Positions 5,210 to 5,382 of a DNA stretch of 5,382 nucleotides are shown here, piece by piece. Numbering within the stretch: position 1 is the stretch's first letter; each line of letters starts with the position of its first letter. Origin of the DNA: Oscillospiraceae bacterium (GTDB lineage Bacteria; Bacillota; Clostridia; Oscillospirales; Oscillospiraceae); assembly GCA_015068335.1 (NCBI GenBank), contig SVKT01000106.1:1-5382 (forward strand), given 5' to 3'. A program made the translations under genes and the position numbers. The notes below the pieces were generated by a model. The model made no database searches. It saw only the letters and a list, made by a program, of their open reading frames with translations, and had not been told where the DNA came from.

Positions 5210-5382
5210 TCAGGGGGCTTTCTGCGCGGCGATGCGGCGGAGCAGTTCCTCCATCTCCTCCGGGCCGATCTTCACGAAGCCGCCGAAGGGGAAGCCCTTG
5301 GGCTTTTCCGCCCGGTGGGCCACCATAGCGGGGATGTCCTCCACCCGGCCGCCCACGGCCTCAAAGGTCAGGGGCAGACTCA
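5210..5382 (-). CDS. C-terminal end of a gene, possibly an iron-containing alcohol dehydrogenase (5' end outside window)
   Basis: An open frame runs from the window edge to TGA at 5212-5210, giving 56 complete codons of the protein's end. The visible part reads LPLTFEAVGGRVEDIPAMVA near its start, then GFPFGGFVKIGPEEMEELLR, and ends RIAAQKAP. The pattern of EDIPAMV, a Gly-Gly-Phe turn, and an acidic helix ending in a Leu/Arg-rich stretch resembles the extreme C-terminus of group III iron-containing alcohol dehydrogenases (YqhD/butanol dehydrogenase type). The iron ligands of that family lie further upstream and cannot be checked here. That it is a coding C-terminus is well supported by the uninterrupted frame, strong GC third positions, and a stop just before a terminator. 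The family is a tentative reading. Confidence 0.5.
   Translation of the reverse strand, partial: SLPLTFEAVGGRVEDIPAMVAHRAEKPKGFPFGGFVKIGPEEMEELLRRIAAQKAP

Overview
The window looks like a chromosomal segment of a GC-rich Firmicute, most likely a gut clostridium of the Oscillospiraceae type. This is inferred from GC-rich coding sequence, strong AAGGAGG-like ribosome sites, Bacillus-like promoters, and proteins that resemble Firmicute families (a B. subtilis-type ThyA, a zinc-finger anti-sigma factor, RecG). No species can be named from the sequence alone.

Layout, left to right. (1) 1-897, minus strand: the N-terminal 299 residues of RecG helicase, cut by the window edge just after the Walker A motif. 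(2) 898-1019: a divergent control region with a housekeeping promoter firing left into recG and an ECF-type promoter (TGTAAC, 16 nt, CGTC) firing right. (3) 1020-2212, plus strand: a two-gene cassette of an ECF sigma factor and a membrane-anchored zinc-finger anti-sigma factor, with stop and start overlapping by one base. (4) About 2220-2260: one perfect 13-bp hairpin that serves as a shared terminator for the convergent units on either side. (5) 2264-3602, minus strand: a thyA-dfr operon (thymidylate synthase, then dihydrofolate reductase). (6) 3603-3810: a second divergent control region, with an extended -10 promoter for thyA, a strong sigma-A-type promoter for the next gene, and an inverted repeat between them. 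(7) 3811-5163, plus strand: a MATE-family multidrug/cation antiporter followed by a strong intrinsic terminator. (8) 5210-5382, minus strand: the last 56 codons of a gene cut by the window edge, tentatively an iron-containing alcohol dehydrogenase.

How the genes work together. ThyA converts dUMP to dTMP and oxidises methylene-tetrahydrofolate to dihydrofolate, which DHFR reduces again, so the two-gene operon closes the thymidylate cycle. The sigma/anti-sigma pair forms a self-contained envelope-signal switch: the upstream promoter has the form ECF factors recognise, so the sigma factor probably drives its own operon until the anti-sigma factor holds it at the membrane. RecG (replication-fork rescue) and the MATE exporter are independent neighbours.

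I see no mobile element, CRISPR array, tRNA or rRNA, and no clear sign of an undescribed multi-gene system. The most informative features are the likely autoregulated ECF promoter, the anti-sigma factor with an unassigned outer domain, and the two divergent promoter regions that contain palindromes.
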